A stretch of 64,000 nt of DNA, taken from positions 1 through 64,000 of the forward strand of contig CALDUE010000011.1 in assembly GCA_937923485.1 (NCBI GenBank). The letters run 5' to 3'. The position numbers were made by a program, and so were the translations under genes. Of the stretch, positions 8,841 to 16,026 are shown piece after piece. Below the pieces are notes generated by a model. The model ran no database searches. It saw nothing but the letters and a program-made list of their open reading frames with translations, and was not told where the DNA came from. This stretch comes from an uncultured Saprospiraceae bacterium. Lineage in GTDB: Bacteria; Bacteroidota; Bacteroidia; Chitinophagales; Saprospiraceae. Positions within the stretch are counted from its first letter, which is position 1; every line of letters starts with the position of its first letter.

Positions 8841-9566
8841 ATGCAAGTAGAAGCTGGACTAGAACCTGTCGAATTCAAGAAATTTAAGATTGGCCATGAT
8901 CGCTGCAGCATGCGCGTAGGGACGGAATCCGTCGTACTAGGTGCTTGGGCTGACTGTAAAGACTCTCCAAGAATCTTGGATGTAGGTACAGGATCAGGTG
9001 TGATTGCACTTATGCTCGCGCAGCGAAATGAGAAAGCAAGCATTGTTGGAGTTGAAATCGATGCGGAAGCTGCTGCACAGGCCAAGGAGAATGCGATGTA
9101 TTCTCCATATGCCGATAGAGTTGAAATCGAGCACATTGACGTGCAGAGTTTCGCGCGTAAAGAAGAAGAAAAATTTGACCTAATCGTCTGCAATCCACCC
9201 TTCTTTTCTGGTGGCTCGCACTCTTCAGGTTTGAGCCGATTGGCAATGCGTAGCACAAAGAAATTGCCTCACGGTGATCTCCTTAGCGCTTTCCGCACGC
9301 TGCTTACAGAGACGGGCCGAGGCGTAGTTGTTCTACCATACATCGAAGGCTTACGCTTTAGCGAACTTGCACGCAGCTATGGTTTATATCCGGTGCGTAT
9401 TCTACAACTACGCCCAGAAGATGAGCAGCCTATTGAACGCCTCGTCATCCAACTTGAGCGTAAGCGCATGGAGCCTATTCGTCACGACCTTGTGTTGAAG
9501 TACGATACAGGCGAACCTACTCGCCAGTTCAAGCGACTTACCAAGCCATTCTACATGGAATTCTAA
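8841..9566 (+). CDS. trmN6: tRNA1(Val) A37 N6-methyltransferase TrmN6
   Basis: SAM-dependent methyltransferase (YfiC/TrmN6 family), 241 aa, modifying adenine 37 of tRNA-Val. It has the SAM-binding motif LDVGTGSGVIALMLAQR and the catalytic N6-adenine signature NPPFF in DLIVCNPPFF. The start at 8841 is 10 bp after the upstream stop, and the N-terminus (FKKFKIGHDRCSMRVGTES) fits the family. A strong intrinsic terminator follows at 9606. Another tRNA N6-adenine MTase specificity cannot be excluded, but TrmN6 fits size and motifs best. Confidence 0.88.
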   Translation: MQVEAGLEPVEFKKFKIGHDRCSMRVGTESVVLGAWADCKDSPRILDVGTGSGVIALMLAQRNEKASIVGVEIDAEAAAQAKENAMYSPYADRVEIEHIDVQSFARKEEEKFDLIVCNPPFFSGGSHSSGLSRLAMRSTKKLPHGDLLSAFRTLLTETGRGVVVLPYIEGLRFSELARSYGLYPVRILQLRPEDEQPIERLVIQLERKRMEPIRHDLVLKYDTGEPTRQFKRLTKPFYMEF

Positions 9567-9605
9567 GGGATTGAGCCAATTTCTCTACACTTAGAAAATA
9601 CCAAT

Positions 9606-9640
9606 AAAAGGCCCGTTTCCATCTGGAATGGGCCTTTTTT
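9606..9640 (+). terminator. Intrinsic terminator after trmN6
   Basis: AAAAGGCCC pairs with GGGCCTTTT around an inner TTCCA/TGGAA stem, then a run of T. The next ORF in the track is drawn from a TTG/ATG inside this hairpin (9628), which shows that start to be wrong. Confidence 0.9.
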
Positions 9641-9642
9641 CT

Positions 9643-10818
9643 ATGGAACACTTCACCGAAATACCTACTAGCGAGCTAGCCATCCAAGTGGTTAGTTTCG
9701 ATTGGCCATGGCCAGCCAATTATGGTGGCGTGGTCGACGTCTACTATAGGATCGACTCCCTCTTGGAAAAAGGTGTAGCGGTCGACTTAATTGTGATTAG
9801 CCAGCATCCACAACCAGGACCTGTTCCTGCTTCCTGGCAAGACAAGCGATTTTCGCTCTATGCATATCCACGGCGAGGTTGGAGAAGTCTGCTTTCGCCA
9901 AAACCTTACATCGTATCGAGTAGAGCTGTCGGTCCCTTACTGCCCAAATTAGCCAGTGGACCTCCAATCATTCTCTTTGAGGGCATTCACACCACTGCGT
10001 ATCTGGGTCACCCAAGACTTGGGAATCACGAACAGTGGGTACGCGTACACAACCGAGAAGCAGCCTATTACCAAGAGTTGGCAGATACCACGGATGCCGC
10101 GACAAGTAGATTCTATTACAAAGAAGAAGCGCGACGACTGCGGAGCTACGAGCCGAGGGTTTTGGCGGAAGCTGACCTTTTGCTCATCGTAAGTCAACGT
10201 GATGAATCCTATTGCGAGACTTTAGCGCCTCAACGCGTCTATTTACATCCAAGCTCGACGAGTCTCAAAAAAGTCGACATCAAGAAAGGTCGAGGAGAAT
10301 ATGTGCTCTTCCATGCTGGCCTTCATGTAGACGATAATGCCATTAGTGCAGTTGAACTAGCCAAAAGAATGTCGGCTAGACCCGCTATCAAATTTATCAT
10401 CGCAGGAAAGGATCCAAGCGACCAACTTAGATCTAAGTTGAGTGGCTTCTCTAATGTGGAACTCATAGCAAATCCTTCGGTTGAAGAGATGCACGCACTG
10501 ATTGCAAATGCTCAAATGCTACTGCTTCATGCTAATCACCAAGCGGGCTATAAGGTGAAACTCGTAGAGAGCTTGGCTAGGGGACGTTGGATAATTGCGA
10601 ACTCAAAAATGGTCCACGGTGCACCAAGCTTAAAAGCAGGGGTCTCCGTAATTGACGAACCTGATCAATGGATTGCAGAGCTCGATAAACTTTGGGAAGT
10701 CTCCTTCCTTGATGAAGATGAAGTTTCGCGCGTAGAGCTCCTCAAAGGCTACCTCAGAGACGATCTTGCAGAAGACTTCATTCTTAAGTTAAAAGAAGTT
10801 ACTTTCAATAGAAACTGA
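9643..10818 (+). CDS. GT-B fold glycosyltransferase (GT4-like)
   Basis: 391-aa predicted cytosolic or membrane-associated glycosyltransferase. The N-terminus (VVSFDWPWPANYGGVVDVYY) has the glycine-rich acceptor loop seen in GT-B enzymes. The C-terminal half (YVLFHAGLHVDDN, IKFIIAGKDPS, VEEMHALIANAQMLLLH, KVKLVESLARGRWIIA) follows the GT4 order ending in the nucleotide-sugar-binding K-x-x-E region. I start it at ATG 9643 because the track start at 9628 lies in the upstream terminator hairpin. Donor and acceptor are unknown. It is 32 bp upstream of mqnE and might be cotranscribed with it. Confidence 0.78.
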   Translation: MEHFTEIPTSELAIQVVSFDWPWPANYGGVVDVYYRIDSLLEKGVAVDLIVISQHPQPGPVPASWQDKRFSLYAYPRRGWRSLLSPKPYIVSSRAVGPLLPKLASGPPIILFEGIHTTAYLGHPRLGNHEQWVRVHNREAAYYQELADTTDAATSRFYYKEEARRLRSYEPRVLAEADLLLIVSQRDESYCETLAPQRVYLHPSSTSLKKVDIKKGRGEYVLFHAGLHVDDNAISAVELAKRMSARPAIKFIIAGKDPSDQLRSKLSGFSNVELIANPSVEEMHALIANAQMLLLHANHQAGYKVKLVESLARGRWIIANSKMVHGAPSLKAGVSVIDEPDQWIAELDKLWEVSFLDEDEVSRVELLKGYLRDDLAEDFILKLKEVTFNRN

Positions 10819-10850
10819 AAGTTGTGAAATAACGTTCTTTGCAGTAGTTG

Positions 10851-12116
10851 ATGTCATCACCTCAATCTCTCAGTCACATGCTCGATAAAGGAATTCTTAG
10901 TCCATTGAAATTGGACAAACGCCTAAGCCCAGAGCTTTTTGCTATTGCTGAAAAAATAGTAGCTGGAACTCGTTTGAGCTTTGATGACGGAGTGACGCTG
11001 TATGAAAAAGCTCCTCTTGCGTATTTAGGAGTACTTGCTAACGCAGTCCGTGAAAAGCGGCACGGCGATGTGACCTATTTCAACAGAAACTTTCACCTCG
11101 AACCAACCAACGTCTGTCTGTATACCTGCACCTTCTGCAGTTACAGCCGCTTAATCAAAAAACGTTCGGAAGGCTGGGAATTGACAGCCGATCAAATGAT
11201 GGACGAGATCAAAAAGTATGACGATGAGCCTGTCACCGAGGTGCACATCGTGGGTGGGGTGCTGCCGCAGTATGATCTCAAATTTTATACAGACCTCTTT
11301 AGTCGCATTAAAAAGCACCGTCCTGAACTCCACGTCAAGGCCCTGACTCCTGTAGAGTACCACTACATCTTCAAAAAAGCGAAGGTTAGCTATGCGGAAG
11401 GGATGAAGCTTATCAAAGAAAGTGGAGCTGACTCAATGCCAGGTGGTGGCGCTGAGATTTTTCACCCAGAAATCAGGGATCAAATTGCGGGCGGGAAGTG
11501 CTCAGGTGAAGAGTGGTTGGACATTCATAGAGAATGGCACAAGCTGGGGATGAAGTCTAACGCGACCATGTTGTACGGACACATTGAAAAGTACGAGCAC
11601 CGTGTTGATCACCTTGAAAAATTGCGCGCTCTTCAAGACGAAACTGGGGGGTTCCAAACCTTCATTCCACTGAAGTTTAGAAACGAAAACAATCAAATGT
11701 CGCATATCAAAGAGAGCACTACGCTCGAAGATTTGCGCAACTACGCCATTAGTCGTCTGTACCTCGACAACTTCCCGCACATCAAGGCATATTGGCCTAT
11801 GATTGGAAGAGATGTCGCTCAGTTAAGTCTGGCGTTTGGTGTCAACGACATCGACGGCACGATCGACGACACGACTAAGATTTACTCCATGGCAGGCTCA
11901 GAAGAGCAAACGCCTGCTATGAGCACAGAGCAACTGGTTCAGCTTATCAGAAGCGTTGAACGCAAACCTGTAGAGCGAGATAGTGTCTATAATGTGCTTA
12001 AGGATTTTGAAGGAGTCGAATTTGAAAGCGACAAGCATTTCAAAGGATACTTATCCCTTCCAGTAGTCAAAGCCGCACCTGCCGATGCCACGACCACTAG
12101 CAACAAACCGGCTTAG
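10851..12116 (+). CDS. mqnE: Aminofutalosine synthase MqnE (radical SAM)
   Basis: Radical SAM enzyme that joins the chorismate-derived enol ether to SAM, giving aminofutalosine in futalosine-route menaquinone biosynthesis. It has the [4Fe-4S] motif C-x3-C-x2-C in NVCLYTCTFCSY, then HIVGGV, PGGGAEIF and SNATMLYGHIE, all typical of MqnE rather than MqnC. The track begins at a TTG at 10848; the adjacent ATG at 10851 is preferred (421 aa). The C-terminus carries a short alanine/threonine-rich extension beyond the usual length. The stop overlaps the GTG of the next gene. mqnA follows 0.6 kb downstream and mqnP about 2.9 kb downstream. Confidence 0.92.
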   Translation: MSSPQSLSHMLDKGILSPLKLDKRLSPELFAIAEKIVAGTRLSFDDGVTLYEKAPLAYLGVLANAVREKRHGDVTYFNRNFHLEPTNVCLYTCTFCSYSRLIKKRSEGWELTADQMMDEIKKYDDEPVTEVHIVGGVLPQYDLKFYTDLFSRIKKHRPELHVKALTPVEYHYIFKKAKVSYAEGMKLIKESGADSMPGGGAEIFHPEIRDQIAGGKCSGEEWLDIHREWHKLGMKSNATMLYGHIEKYEHRVDHLEKLRALQDETGGFQTFIPLKFRNENNQMSHIKESTTLEDLRNYAISRLYLDNFPHIKAYWPMIGRDVAQLSLAFGVNDIDGTIDDTTKIYSMAGSEEQTPAMSTEQLVQLIRSVERKPVERDSVYNVLKDFEGVEFESDKHFKGYLSLPVVKAAPADATTTSNKPA

Positions 12117-12748
12117 TGACGAAACGAAAAGTCATATTAGCACGACACGGCCAAACGGAATTGAACCGAGTGGGCATCATTCAAGGGAGTGGAGTAGACC
12201 CTTCTTTGAATGAAGAAGGTCGCGTCCAAGCGAGTGAATTATTTGCTGCACTTGACGGTCAAATAGATTTTGTTGGGTCAAGTGGAATGCATCGCGCAAA
12301 AGAAACAGCTGAGCCTTTCGTGAAAGCTGGTGTGCCTTATTACGAGGACAGCAATTTCAGAGAAATATGTTGGGGCGAGTACGAAGGAAAAGTCGCTCAC
12401 GCTGACATGAGAGAGAAGTATAGTGCGCTTCTGCAAAACTGGGAAGGTGGAAACCTCAATGCGAGAATTCCCGGCGGCGAAAGTGCAGCAGAGTTAGCAG
12501 ATAGGTTGCAAAAAGCATGGTCTGCCTTGTTACAACAAGACTTTCAAACGGCGCTCATCGTTTTGCATGGTCGTGCGCTCAGGTGCATTGCCTGTTGGCT
12601 TAACGGCGAGGCAGTTTCTCAAATGAATAATTACGCTCACGCGAACGGCGGTTACTACGTCATAGAAGTTGAGGCAGATAATTCTTGGGTAGTTACTGAA
12701 CAGAATGTCACAGCTCATCTTTCGAAAACCGAAATCTTTCACCGATGA
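12116..12748 (+). CDS. Histidine phosphatase (phosphoglycerate mutase-like) between mqnE and mqnA
   Basis: 210-aa cytosolic histidine phosphatase superfamily member. ILARHGQTELNR contains the RHG motif with the phospho-acceptor His, and VLHGRALRCI supplies the second catalytic His. It starts with GTG, overlapping the mqnE stop by one base (TAGTG), and its own stop overlaps the mqnA start in ATGA. Such tight double coupling suggests coordinated synthesis with the menaquinone enzymes. Its substrate is unknown; family members act on phosphoglycerates, nucleoside phosphates or cofactor phosphates. A direct futalosine-pathway role is speculative. Confidence 0.85.
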   Translation: MTKRKVILARHGQTELNRVGIIQGSGVDPSLNEEGRVQASELFAALDGQIDFVGSSGMHRAKETAEPFVKAGVPYYEDSNFREICWGEYEGKVAHADMREKYSALLQNWEGGNLNARIPGGESAAELADRLQKAWSALLQQDFQTALIVLHGRALRCIACWLNGEAVSQMNNYAHANGGYYVIEVEADNSWVVTEQNVTAHLSKTEIFHR

Positions 12749-13545
12749 GTGTACGTGCCATAGCCGTTGATTATGCCAACACCTTGCCGCTGCGTAGTGG
12801 TCTAAAGGCACTTGAGGTGAAGGGAGACATGTCTATGTTTCTAGCGAGGCCAGCACGTGCTACGGATTTGTTTGTCCAGGGAAATTATGAGCTTGGCCTA
12901 CTGCCAACTGCCGCACATTTGACAGCGCCCAATTCTAAGTTTATTGGGGAGTATGGAATTGTCTCCGATGGCTTCGTTGGGAGTGTAGGAATTTTTTCGG
13001 AGGTTCCTTTTGAAGAAATAGATCTTCTTTATCTCGATTATGACAGCCGCTCTTCCATGTTGTTGACGAGGGTGCTGCTCAAGCATCATTGGCAACGAGA
13101 TGAGCATAGCGCCTCACCGCTGAGCATCATCAAGGCCAAGCCTGGTTACCGTGAGCAGATAGGCGGCAGCGCCGCAGGACTTATTATTGGTGATCCAGCA
13201 ATCGAAGCGCGGTCGAAATTTCCATACTACTACGACCTTGCAGAGGCTTGGAAAGAGATGACTGGTCTTCCCTTTGTTTTTGCTGCCTGGTTGGCTTCAA
13301 AAGAATTGGACGAGTCATTTATTCAAGCATTTGATGCTGCGCAAGAAGCTGGAATTGCAAATCGAATAGCGCTGGCAGAGGAGTATCAGGCATTCGTGCC
13401 GGGATACGATCTAAAGAAATATTTTACCAATCAGATTCAATATCGGATCTCAGAAGAGGCGAAGAAAGGAATGAGGCTTTTCCTTGAATTAGGTGCAGAT
13501 ATATTGGGATTAGAACGCTCCAAGCATCAAGTGGTATTTGGCTAA
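12745..13545 (+). CDS. mqnA: Chorismate dehydratase MqnA
   Basis: Dehydrates chorismate to 3-enolpyruvylbenzoate, the first step of the futalosine menaquinone route. The 266-aa protein has the periplasmic-binding-like fold of the MqnA/MqnD family: YELGLLPTAAHL, GIVSDGFVGSVGIFS, LYLDYDSRSSMLLTRVLL and GLIIGDPAI occur in family order. MqnD is less likely given the SVGIFS and DSRSS blocks and the chorismate-route neighbours. ATG overlaps the preceding stop (ATGA), so it is translationally coupled in an mqnE-phosphatase-mqnA operon. Confidence 0.88.
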   Translation: MSVRAIAVDYANTLPLRSGLKALEVKGDMSMFLARPARATDLFVQGNYELGLLPTAAHLTAPNSKFIGEYGIVSDGFVGSVGIFSEVPFEEIDLLYLDYDSRSSMLLTRVLLKHHWQRDEHSASPLSIIKAKPGYREQIGGSAAGLIIGDPAIEARSKFPYYYDLAEAWKEMTGLPFVFAAWLASKELDESFIQAFDAAQEAGIANRIALAEEYQAFVPGYDLKKYFTNQIQYRISEEAKKGMRLFLELGADILGLERSKHQVVFG

Positions 13546-13657
13546 ATTCTGATCACTTTACTTGAAGAACTTCCTATTCTGGGTTACTCGGTAACTCTTT
13601 GATGTCTAACTTCAACTTTCGTCAAAACAATTTCGCCAGTTTAGCCTTATTTCTCCA

Positions 13658-14185
13658 ATGGAAACTGCAACTCTAGGTGGCGGCTGCTTTTGGTGTGTCG
13701 AAGCCGTTTACAATAAACTACAAGGAGTCGAATCTGCGATTTCGGGCTACATGGGTGGCAAGGCTTCGACGGCAAATTATAAGGCTGTTTGCACTAAAAC
13801 AACGGCTCATATTGAAGTCGTACAGGTAACATTCGATCCAGCCATTGTCAGTTACGCTGATATCCTCAGGATATTCTTTACGGTGCATGATCCAACGACA
13901 CGTGATCGTCAAGGTGGTGACGTCGGACCTCAATATCGTAGTGCAATTTTTACGCACAACGAGCAGCAAGCATCAACTGCGCAGGAGGTTTTGGCGGAAG
14001 CTCAAGAACTCTACGATAACCCAATTGTCACAGACATCAGAGAAGCCATGCCCTTTTATACAGGCGAGGAATATCACCAAGGTTATTTCGAAAGGGTAGG
14101 ATCACAAAACAGCTATTGTACCTTTGTTATCGCTCCGAAAGTGAGCAAGTTCCGACAGCAATTTGCCCATCGCTTGAAAAGTTAA
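13658..14185 (+). CDS. msrA: Peptide-methionine (S)-S-oxide reductase MsrA
   Basis: Repairs oxidised methionine (S-sulfoxide) in proteins. The 175-aa protein starts with the catalytic motif GGGCFWCVEAVY, followed by SGYMGG, the substrate-pocket sequence FFTVHDPTTRDRQGGDVGPQ and AEEYHQ-like GEEYHQGYF. Length is normal for a single-domain MsrA with no fused MsrB. No signal peptide, so cytosolic. It stands alone, 112 bp after mqnA; I see no strong promoter match in that gap. Confidence 0.93.
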   Translation: METATLGGGCFWCVEAVYNKLQGVESAISGYMGGKASTANYKAVCTKTTAHIEVVQVTFDPAIVSYADILRIFFTVHDPTTRDRQGGDVGPQYRSAIFTHNEQQASTAQEVLAEAQELYDNPIVTDIREAMPFYTGEEYHQGYFERVGSQNSYCTFVIAPKVSKFRQQFAHRLKS

Positions 14186-14279
14186 GAAATCATTTAATTT
14201 CTCTTGACTTTACTATGATGTACCCTTTACGACATAAGCACGTTTAACGGACGATTAACCAATTCGCAATTAAGCAGAT

Positions 14280-14311
14280 TTTGATAGTCTAACCTTAATG
14301 CGCTACATTTG
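14280..14311 (+). promoter_or_regulatory. Bacteroidota promoter (TTTG-N20-TACATTTG)
   Basis: TTTG at 14280-14283, a 20-bp spacer and TACATTTG at 14304-14311 match the phylum's -33/-7 consensus almost perfectly. Transcription would begin about 5 nt downstream, some 20-25 nt before the DUF1573 ATG at 14339. This is the best promoter I find in the window. Confidence 0.75.
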
Positions 14312-14338
14312 CAAAACCAACTAAAAATCCCTCAACCT

Positions 14339-14875
14339 ATGTTTAAGTCAACCCGACTCGTAGTTCTTGCCCTATCGGCATTCGCATTTCTCGCTAGCTG
14401 TAACGAAGATGGTAGCGCTGATGTACGTGATGCTGCTCGTGCAACCGTAGAAACTACTTCTAATGTTGCCAACAAGGCTGCTGATATGGCATCTAACGCA
14501 GCAACTACCGCTGCTGCTGCTGTTCCTAGTGGTCCTACAACAGTAATGACTTTCGACGAAACAACTTTTGACTTCGGTTCAGTTACTGAAGGTGAAAAAG
14601 TTAAGCATACCTACGCATTCAAGAATACTGGTGATGAGCCACTCATTCTTCAAAACGCAAAAGGAAGCTGTGGATGTACTGTACCACAATGGCCAAGAGA
14701 GCCAATCGCACCAGGCGCTTCTGGAGAAGTTACTGTTGAGTTTAACTCTAAAGGTAAAGTAGGAGACCGCAACCAGAAGGTTACGATCACTTCTAACACT
14801 AATCCAGCACAGACATTCATTTACCTAAAAGGTAAGGTGAACAAGGAAGGCGGAGAGTCTCCACTCGTTCAATAA
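14339..14875 (+). CDS. DUF1573 lipoprotein
   Basis: 178-aa exported lipoprotein of unknown function. MFKSTRLVVLALSAFAFLAS followed by C is a lipoprotein signal with lipobox FLASC. After an alanine-rich helical linker (about residues 30-60) comes a DUF1573 immunoglobulin-like domain: FDFGSVTEGEKVKHTYAF, GDEPLILQNAKGSCGCT and VTITSNTNPAQTFIYLKG. The conserved SCGCT motif is present. The track start at 14309 is a TTG lying on the -7 promoter element, so ATG 14339 is preferred. Flanked by its own promoter and a terminator, it is probably monocistronic and well expressed. Confidence 0.88.
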   Translation: MFKSTRLVVLALSAFAFLASCNEDGSADVRDAARATVETTSNVANKAADMASNAATTAAAAVPSGPTTVMTFDETTFDFGSVTEGEKVKHTYAFKNTGDEPLILQNAKGSCGCTVPQWPREPIAPGASGEVTVEFNSKGKVGDRNQKVTITSNTNPAQTFIYLKGKVNKEGGESPLVQ

Positions 14876-14913
14876 GCAACAGTTAATTTTTTGCTCCACA
14901 TTTAAGTGGTCAT

Positions 14914-14953
14914 AAGCCCGCATCGTGCATCTTCGCGCGGTGCGGGCTTTTTT
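14914..14953 (+). terminator. Intrinsic terminator after DUF1573 gene
   Basis: AAGCCCGCA (14914-14922) pairs with TGCGGGCTT (14941-14949) around an 18-nt loop, followed by a T run. The track's GTG start for the next gene at 14925 lies within the loop. Confidence 0.88.
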
Positions 14954-14981
14954 CTTTGTCCGCAGACCTTTCAAACCAATC

Positions 14982-15851
14982 ATGCGCGACTATTTCAGCC
15001 TCGTAACTTTCAGTCACACCATATTTGCGCTGCCCTTTGCACTGCTGGGCTTTACGCTGGCCGTGATTCAGCCAGACTATGCCTTTGAGTGGACGGACCT
15101 ATTACTGGTCATCGGATGTATGGTATTCGCGCGTTCTGCGGCGATGGGGTTTAATAGACTTGTAGACCGCAACATCGATGCGGCAAATGAACGTACGGCA
15201 ACGAGAGATATTCCAGCGGGGCGTATCAGCCCAATGCGCGCAAAGGTCTTCATCGCAATTAATGCAGTGCTATTCATTGTCTGCGCTGGACTGCTGAATA
15301 CCTTGTGCTTGGTCCTCAGCCCGCTAGCACTGGCGATCGTTCTCGGATATTCATATACTAAGCTGTTCACCTGGCTGTGTCACCTTGTGCTAGGACTAGG
15401 CTTGGCGCTAGCACCGATAGGCGCTTACATCGCCATTACTGGAGTCTTTGATGTACTCCCAATAATTTATGGCGTTATCGTGCTGCTGTGGGTTGCGGGA
15501 TTTGACATTATCTATGCCCTACAAGACGAGGCTTTTGATCTAGAGCAAAAGCTCAATAGTATTCCCACTCGTTTTGGCGGAAGCAGTGCCCTCAGACTTT
15601 CTCGTCTGCTTCATCTCTGTTGTATTTTATTGTTGAGTTATGTCTCGTGGACCTTGTACAACCAATATCCAGCAGCATGGATGCCAATTCTGTTGAGCTG
15701 GGTGCTGTTTGCAGGAGCATTGGTGTATCAACAGTCTATTGTAAGCGAAGCTGATCTTTCCCGTGTAGGTCGGGCTTTTTTCACAACCAATGGGGTGGCT
15801 AGTATCGCCTATGCAAGCTTGGTCATTGGAGGAATTTTACTATTGAGTTAA
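14982..15851 (+). CDS. mqnP: UbiA-family prenyltransferase, probable MqnP of the futalosine route
   Basis: Integral-membrane aromatic prenyltransferase of 289 aa that attaches the polyprenyl chain to the menaquinone precursor. The first Asp-rich motif is NRLVDRNID within RSAAMGFNRLVDRNIDAANE, and the second aspartate cluster lies in DIIYALQDEAFD. About eight hydrophobic helices are visible. The N-terminus from ATG 14982 (MRDYFSLVTFSHTIFALPFA) matches UbiA-like 4-hydroxybenzoate-type enzymes; the track start at 14925 is in the terminator. mqnE and mqnA lie 2-4 kb upstream, which makes MqnP more likely than a ubiquinone enzyme. Confidence 0.85.
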   Translation: MRDYFSLVTFSHTIFALPFALLGFTLAVIQPDYAFEWTDLLLVIGCMVFARSAAMGFNRLVDRNIDAANERTATRDIPAGRISPMRAKVFIAINAVLFIVCAGLLNTLCLVLSPLALAIVLGYSYTKLFTWLCHLVLGLGLALAPIGAYIAITGVFDVLPIIYGVIVLLWVAGFDIIYALQDEAFDLEQKLNSIPTRFGGSSALRLSRLLHLCCILLLSYVSWTLYNQYPAAWMPILLSWVLFAGALVYQQSIVSEADLSRVGRAFFTTNGVASIAYASLVIGGILLLS

Positions 15852-16026
15852 GTCCTAGATTTTTCCCCAAGCAAAAAAAAGAAATTGTCCGAACCCTTAA
15901 ATTTTCAGGGATAAGTTGGACAGAACTACAAATTAGAGAAATTTTGAATGTGATTGGCATGATTGTCGCGTAGGTGTTGATACGGGTCCCCGATTAGGAG
16001 TCCCCCCCACACTACAAAAACTAATC
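15852..16026 (+). other. Intergenic region with inverted repeat
   Basis: This 175-bp gap holds an imperfect inverted repeat (TGTCC ... CCCT ... AGGG ... GGACA, about 15887-15923) and a C-run (GGAGTCCCCCCC) shortly before the adhesin start. I see no clean TAnnTTTG promoter here. The repeat could be an mRNA structure or a weak terminator of mqnP. Confidence 0.35.

Noticed and set aside
9628-9642. Upstream starts at 9628, 14925 and 21793 in the ORF track
   Set aside because: All three lie inside intrinsic terminator hairpins of the preceding gene; downstream ATGs give proper N-termini or signal peptides.
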